Source: Enterobacter sp.
GTDB taxonomy: Bacteria; Pseudomonadota; Gammaproteobacteria; Enterobacterales; Enterobacteriaceae
Assembly: GCA_022649305.1 (NCBI GenBank)
Contig: JALCNW010000034.1
Location: 1-44,109, forward strand
DNA: 44,109 bases
Direction: 5' to 3'
Shown: positions 40,392 to 44,109 of the stretch, piece after piece
Layout of the letters: each line of letters starts with the position of its first letter
How positions within the stretch are numbered: the stretch's first letter is position 1
Made by a program: the position numbers and the translations under genes
Notes under the pieces: generated by a model
The model's database searches: none
What the model was told of the DNA's origin: nothing
The model's input: the letters and a program-made list of their open reading frames with translations, nothing else

Positions 40392-40490
40392 CGTTTTCAT
40401 TTCAGTTTGATACTTGTGCCAGCTCACAAAAATTGTACAAACGATCTTCTGTCTAGCTCACAAATATGACACTGGTGTGAATTTTGCGCA

Positions 40491-40519
40491 TTGACGCTGG
40501 GAGGGATTCGGGTTATTCG
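40491..40519 (+). promoter_or_regulatory. Candidate rmf promoter
   Basis: TTGACG at 40491-40496 and TATTCG at 40514-40519 are exactly 17 bp apart, about 70 bp before the rmf ATG. The -10 box is poor. A TGTGA half-site just upstream (40476-40480) would suit CRP, which is reported to activate E. coli rmf, but the second half is not convincing. rmf is known to be induced by ppGpp in slow growth. Confidence 0.45.
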
Positions 40520-40589
40520 TTAACTGTGCTTGCATGTTTTGCAACCACTGTTTTCTTTCCACCAGACCAAAGAATGAGGGAAACGAGGC

Positions 40590-40757
40590 ATGAAGAGACA
40601 GAAACGAGATCGCCTGGAACGGGCGCACCAACGTGGATACCAGGCTGGCATCGCCGGACGCTCAAAAGAAATGTGTCCTTACCAGACGTTAAATCAGAGG
40701 TCATACTGGTTAGGAGGCTGGCGAGAAGCCATTGGGGATAGGGTATTACTTGCGTGA
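40590..40757 (+). CDS. rmf: Ribosome modulation factor RMF
   Basis: RMF binds 70S ribosomes in stationary phase and, with HPF, converts them to inactive 100S dimers. The frame encodes 55 residues, exactly the E. coli length. It begins MKRQKRDRLERAHQRGYQAG and has the conserved middle GRSKEMCPYQ and the tail GGWREAIGDRVLLA. The basic N-terminus fits rRNA binding. An RBS (GAGGGAAACGAGG) precedes the ATG. It is monocistronic, lying between the pqiC terminator and the hairpin shared with the convergent fabA. Confidence 0.97.
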   Translation: MKRQKRDRLERAHQRGYQAGIAGRSKEMCPYQTLNQRSYWLGGWREAIGDRVLLA

Positions 40758-40775
40758 TACGTCTCTTTAGAAACA

Positions 40776-40800
40776 GAAACCTCCGCATTGCGGAGGTTTC
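40776..40800. terminator. Hairpin between convergent rmf and fabA
   Basis: A perfect 11-bp inverted repeat GAAACCTCCGC / GCGGAGGTTTC with a 3-base spacer lies in the 70-bp gap. T-rich flanks are better on the minus strand (TTTCTGTTTCT), so it suits fabA more than rmf; it may serve both. Confidence 0.75.
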
Positions 40801-40827
40801 GCCTGATTGCCTTATTCAAAGCAATAA

Positions 40828-41346
40828 TCAGAACGCTGAAGTATCCTGGAACAAGCCTACTTTCAGATCGTTTGCAGTGTAGATAACTCGACCGTCTACC
40901 AGTACTTCGCCATCAGCCAGACCCATCACCAGACGACGGTTCACAATGCGTTTGAAGTGAATACGGTAGGTTACTTTCTTCGCTGAAGGCAGAACCTGAC
41001 CGGTGAATTTGACTTCACCCACGCCAAGCGCACGGCCTTTACCTTCACCGCCCAGCCAGCCCAGATAGAAGCCAACCAACTGCCACATTGCATCCAGGCC
41101 CAGACAGCCAGGCATTACCGGATCGCCGATAAAGTGGCAACCAAAGAACCACAGATCCGGATTGATATCGAGTTCCGCTTCCACGTAACCCTTGTCAAAG
41201 TTGCCGCCGGTTTCTGTCATTTTTACGACACGGTCCATCATCAGCATGCTTGGTGCTGGTAACTGCGGGCCTTTCGCGCCAAACAGTTCACCGCGACCAG
41301 AGGCAAGAAGATCTTCTTTTGTATAGGATTCGCGTTTATCTACCAT
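40828..41346 (-). CDS. fabA: 3-hydroxydecanoyl-ACP dehydratase/isomerase FabA
   Basis: FabA dehydrates 3-hydroxydecanoyl-ACP and isomerises the product to cis-3-decenoyl-ACP, the branch point for unsaturated fatty acids in anaerobic-type synthesis. The protein has 172 residues, as in E. coli, with a hot-dog fold. Catalytic residues are H71 in [15 protein letters not shown] and D85 in GLDAMWQL. The upstream gap carries FabR- and FadR-type sites. lonH lies upstream on the same strand, but the operators between them show that fabA has its own control. Confidence 0.98.
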   Translation of the reverse strand: MVDKRESYTKEDLLASGRGELFGAKGPQLPAPSMLMMDRVVKMTETGGNFDKGYVEAELDINPDLWFFGCHFIGDPVMPGCLGLDAMWQLVGFYLGWLGGEGKGRALGVGEVKFTGQVLPSAKKVTYRIHFKRIVNRRLVMGLADGEVLVDGRVIYTANDLKVGLFQDTSAF

Positions 41347-41384
41347 GTTCTCAGTAAGCCTTATTTTAGTGAAGCACGCAGGAT

Positions 41385-41402
41385 AGCTAACACGTGTACG
41401 CT
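41385..41402 (-). promoter_or_regulatory. FabR-type operator upstream of fabA
   Basis: On the minus strand AGCGTACACGTGTTAGCT is an imperfect palindrome centred on CACGTG. It matches the FabR site known upstream of E. coli fabA, where FabR represses in response to unsaturated acyl thioesters. It lies 38 bp before the ATG. Confidence 0.75.
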
Positions 41403-41403
41403 G

Positions 41404-41420
41404 AACAAGTCCGATCAGTT
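41404..41420 (-). promoter_or_regulatory. FadR-type operator upstream of fabA
   Basis: On the minus strand AACTGATCGGACTTGTT matches the FadR consensus (AACTGGTCNGACNTGTT). In E. coli, FadR bound here activates fabA and is released by long-chain acyl-CoA. The site overlaps the lonH stop codon (41415-41417). Confidence 0.8.
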
Positions 41421-43175
41421 AGGATTAAACCAACCTAACCAGCGTAACGGCCATGGATAACGATGACGAGCATCCTGCTGCATTGCCTGTGCAATACGCT
41501 CCTGGATGGTCTGCATCAGTGTTGTTTGACCTTCGCCATCCCACACCAGGTTTGTCAGTAAGGGTAGCGCATCCGTAATATCTTCAATGGCCCAGATGGT
41601 GAATTGCTCTGCTTCTACAGCGTCGAGCACGGCCTGGCTCAAGCTCAGATGGCGAACGTTAGGAGCCGGGATAATGATGCCCTGTTTGCCGCTAAAACCA
41701 CGCTGCTGGCAAACCGTGAAGAATCCTTCGATTTTCTCGTTCAAGCCGCCAACGGGCTGAGCACGGCCGAACTGGTCAACGGATCCGGTCATCGCGATGC
41801 TCTGATTAATCGGAACGTCTGCCAGCGCACTGATTAATGCACAGAGTTCGGCCATTGAGGCGCTATCACCATCCACTTCGCTGTACGATTGCTCAAAGGT
41901 GAGTGAGGCAGAGAAGGGGATCTGCTGCTCCAGCTGGAGCTGTGACATCAGGAACGCTTGCATGATCATCATGCCTTTCGCGTGAATATTCCCGCCCAGT
42001 TCCGCCTTGCGCTCGATGTCGATAAATTCGCCATCGCCAATATGCACTACGCAGCTAATGCGGGACGGCTCGCCAAAGGCTCTCGGATGCCCGGGAAACT
42101 CGATAACCGACAGGGCATTGATCTGCCCGATACGTTCACCTTCGGTTTCGACAAGAATTTGCTCGAGCAGAATCTCATCTTGCATACGGTCGGCCAGGTA
42201 GCCTTCGCGCCATTCACGCTGTGCCAGCATTTGGATAAACTGTTCGCCGGTAAATGGACCCTGGCCGCCGATTGCGCCAACTTCACGTAGCTGCTTGCTT
42301 ATCCATAGCGGGCAGAGGGGAAGCGTTTCTTGATCGCCGGTGTAACGCACGGCTTCTCGCATCAGACCAGTCCATGCATCTGGCCCAGGGGTTGGCAATG
42401 CGTAACGCTCAGCGACAGCCATCACCCACTGACACCACTGCGTCATATCATCGGTATCGGCAATCTGGATGTTGTCTTCAAATTCGGTATAAATCGCCTG
42501 ATCGGCTAACTCTGGCTCCATTTCCTGGAAATCAGCCAAAGACTCACGATCGCCAGTCAATATCACTTTTAGCGAAATGGGCATGGACGGGATGGCAACC
42601 GGTAACGGTCGCGATTCGTCATACGAGACCCAGTCAAAACGCTGGTGAGTGGCGATCGACTTCAGACGCATCCAGAGCAGGGGCTGGGCGAGAAGAGTGC
42701 GAAGCGAGATGACCAACACCCCACCGTTGGCTTTATGTACCAGGCCCGGGTGTAAGGTCAATTCACCGTTGAACTGCCGTAGGCAGCCAAACAGTTGTTC
42801 TGCTTCAACCCATTCGGCAGTAATGACTTTGCCAGATGCGGCAAAAAGGTCATCGGCCTGTTCGGCGGGTTTGAAAGTGATATCGGGGCCAGCAATACGA
42901 TATTGGCCGCCAAAAACGGCGCTCTCTTCCGGTTGCAACTGACGCAATGCATCCGCCAGAAGCGCGAGATACTCAGCTTCTTCTGGTGCTTTCAACAGCA
43001 TGAAAGGAGAGGTCGTCCATGGACTTAACACCTGCTCAAACGCGTAATGCAAACGCGGTTGTGTATCGCTAAGGATGAAGTCGTGCTCTTTTGCGGTGTC
43101 TGGCTGTGCAAATAGCTCCTGATAGCTTTCAGCATCAGGAACCAGATCACGCCATGCTAGTTTCGTAATGGTCAA
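41415..43175 (-). CDS. lonH: Lon-like protease-domain protein LonH (YcbZ)
   Basis: A 586-residue protein of the Lon-related family (S16), the same length as E. coli YcbZ. The C-terminal domain shows the Lon Ser-Lys dyad: S438 in [15 protein letters not shown] and K481 in [13 protein letters not shown], with the usual motif between them ([19 protein letters not shown]). The N-terminal part is not a canonical AAA+ ATPase: I find no clear Walker A, although [32 protein letters not shown] resembles the LonB/LonC-type region after Walker B. Its substrates are not well defined. It is divergent from matP across about 186 bp. Confidence 0.92.
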   Translation of the reverse strand: MTITKLAWRDLVPDAESYQELFAQPDTAKEHDFILSDTQPRLHYAFEQVLSPWTTSPFMLLKAPEEAEYLALLADALRQLQPEESAVFGGQYRIAGPDITFKPAEQADDLFAASGKVITAEWVEAEQLFGCLRQFNGELTLHPGLVHKANGGVLVISLRTLLAQPLLWMRLKSIATHQRFDWVSYDESRPLPVAIPSMPISLKVILTGDRESLADFQEMEPELADQAIYTEFEDNIQIADTDDMTQWCQWVMAVAERYALPTPGPDAWTGLMREAVRYTGDQETLPLCPLWISKQLREVGAIGGQGPFTGEQFIQMLAQREWREGYLADRMQDEILLEQILVETEGERIGQINALSVIEFPGHPRAFGEPSRISCVVHIGDGEFIDIERKAELGGNIHAKGMMIMQAFLMSQLQLEQQIPFSASLTFEQSYSEVDGDSASMAELCALISALADVPINQSIAMTGSVDQFGRAQPVGGLNEKIEGFFTVCQQRGFSGKQGIIIPAPNVRHLSLSQAVLDAVEAEQFTIWAIEDITDALPLLTNLVWDGEGQTTLMQTIQERIAQAMQQDARHRYPWPLRWLGWFNPN

Positions 43176-43361
43176 AGTTGATGTTTTTTAGTTAGATGTA
43201 AAACCGTGGAGTATACCGTAAGCTGCGGTCTCTTCCCAATCGGGAATAAGTTTTTCAGCCAGTGAAAGCGGCGTAACGGCTCACAGGATATGATTTCTTT
43301 TCAGCAGATTGCCAAAAAACTGATATTCTGAACAGAGTTACGAGGTGACACTGAGATCGCA

Positions 43362-43814
43362 ATGAAATATCAACAACTGGAAAATCTCGAAAGCGGTTGG
43401 AAATGGAAGTACCTGGTCAAAAAGCACCGTGAAGGGGAGCTGATTACCTGCTACATCGAAGCCAGTGCTGCGAAAGAAGCGGTGGATTTATTGCTGACAC
43501 TCGAAAACGAACCGGTTCAGGTGAATGGCTGGATAGAAAAGCATATTAATCCGGCCCTGATGAACCGCATGAAGCAGACCATCCGCGCACGCCGCAAACG
43601 GCACTTTAACGCCGAGCATCAGCACACCCGTAAGAAGTCTATTGATTTGGAGTTTGTCGTCTGGCAACGCTTAGCCGGGCTCGCTCAACGACGCGGAAAA
43701 ACGCTGTCGGAAACGGTTGTTCAACTCATCGAAGATGCGGAACACAAAGAGAAGTATGCCAACCAGATGTCGACACTGAAAACTGATTTACAGGCTCTGC
43801 TCGGCAAGAAATAA
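43362..43814 (+). CDS. matP: Macrodomain Ter protein MatP
   Basis: MatP binds matS sites in the terminus region, condenses the Ter macrodomain, links it to the divisome through ZapB, and displaces MukBEF from Ter. The protein has 150 residues, as in E. coli. The N-terminal part is helical (residues about 1-85). The ribbon-helix-helix DNA-binding part is at [39 protein letters not shown]-terminal coiled coil ([18 protein letters not shown]) serves tetramer formation. I saw no matS sequence (GTGACRNYGTCAC) in this window. A bidirectional terminator follows. Confidence 0.98.
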   Translation: MKYQQLENLESGWKWKYLVKKHREGELITCYIEASAAKEAVDLLLTLENEPVQVNGWIEKHINPALMNRMKQTIRARRKRHFNAEHQHTRKKSIDLEFVVWQRLAGLAQRRGKTLSETVVQLIEDAEHKEKYANQMSTLKTDLQALLGKK

Positions 43815-43836
43815 CATTCACTTTTGTTCAGGCAAT

Positions 43837-43864
43837 AAAAAACCCCGCATGGCGGGGTTTTTTT
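43837..43864. terminator. Bidirectional terminator between matP and ompA
   Basis: An 8-bp stem AACCCCGC / GCGGGGTT (loop ATG) is preceded by AAAAAA and followed by a run of seven Ts, so it can end both convergent transcripts. Confidence 0.92.
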
Positions 43865-43877
43865 ATAAGACGATAAC

Positions 43878-44109
43878 TTATGCCGCAGGCTGAGTTACAA
43901 CGTCTTTGATACCTTTAACTTCGATCTCAACGCGACGATCTGGTGCCAGGCAGTCGATCAGTGCAGCGCGAGCTTTCACGTTGTCACAGGTAGTACCAGT
44001 AACTGGGTTAGATTCGCCCATACCACGTGGAGAGATCTTGTTAGCTGGGATACCTTTAGATACCAGGTAATCAACTACAGACTGTGCACGTTTCTCGGAC
44101 AGACCCTGG
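43878..44109 (-). CDS. ompA: Outer membrane protein A, C-terminal part (cut by window edge)
   Basis: The last 77 sense codons plus stop are partly or wholly inside the window, read on the minus strand from the right edge. They begin [19 protein letters not shown] and end [17 protein letters not shown], with stop TAA at 43878-43880. This is the end of the OmpA-like periplasmic domain that binds diaminopimelate in peptidoglycan. It includes the region of the conserved Arg ([10 protein letters not shown]) and the two disulfide cysteines ([19 protein letters not shown]). The barrel and start lie outside the window. Identification rests on near identity with E. coli OmpA. Confidence 0.97.
   Translation of the reverse strand, partial: QGLSEKRAQSVVDYLVSKGIPANKISPRGMGESNPVTGTTCDNVKARAALIDCLAPDRRVEIEVKGIKDVVTQPAA

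Noticed and set aside
40414..40429. TGTGCCAGCTCACA as a CRP site upstream of rmf
   Set aside because: The half-sites are four bases apart instead of six, and the first ends in C. It does not fit the CRP consensus.

Overview
The window is ordinary enterobacterial chromosome, from the 3' half of msbA to the 3' end of ompA. Nearly every protein matches its Escherichia coli counterpart in length and residues, and the gene order is that of the E. coli msbA-ompA segment. The host is therefore a member of the Enterobacteriaceae. I cannot fix the genus; the lack of a fimbrial operon between ssuE and pyrD and the divergent porin argue against E. coli itself. I see no prophage, insertion sequence, CRISPR array, tRNA or rRNA.

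Left part (1-13.2 kb): lipid A and KDO genes (msbA, lpxK, kdsB) with ycaQ and ycaR between them; the pseudokinase-like ycbJ; elyC on the opposite strand; then the tightly packed cmoM-mukF-mukE-mukB operon for tRNA modification and the MukBEF condensin. Middle (13.2-22.5 kb): the murein genes ldtD and mepK, the glyoxalase gloC, and on the minus strand aspC, an ompF-locus porin with its OmpR-controlled promoter, asnS and pncB. Next (22.7-32.7 kb): pepN, the ssuEADCB alkanesulfonate operon on the minus strand, pyrD with its switchable leader hairpin, zapC and ycbX. Right part (32.8-44.1 kb): rlmL and uup, the pqiABC lipid transport operon, rmf, fabA and lonH on the minus strand, matP, and the end of ompA.

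Functionally the window brings together envelope building (lipid A export, KDO activation, murein 3-3 cross-linking and its hydrolysis, MCE lipid transport, porins), chromosome organisation (MukBEF, and MatP, which keeps MukBEF out of the Ter region), ribosome maintenance (RlmL, Uup, RMF), and sulfur, pyrimidine, NAD and unsaturated fatty acid metabolism.

I found no new multi-gene system. The observations most worth checking are: (1) mukF lacks an in-frame 22-codon segment of its N-terminal winged-helix domain, with a repeat-type junction; (2) the ompF-locus porin has lost two of the five charged residues of the usual pore eyelet; (3) the ldtD-mepK gap holds a strong hairpin that covers the ribosome binding site of a possible 20-codon reading frame.
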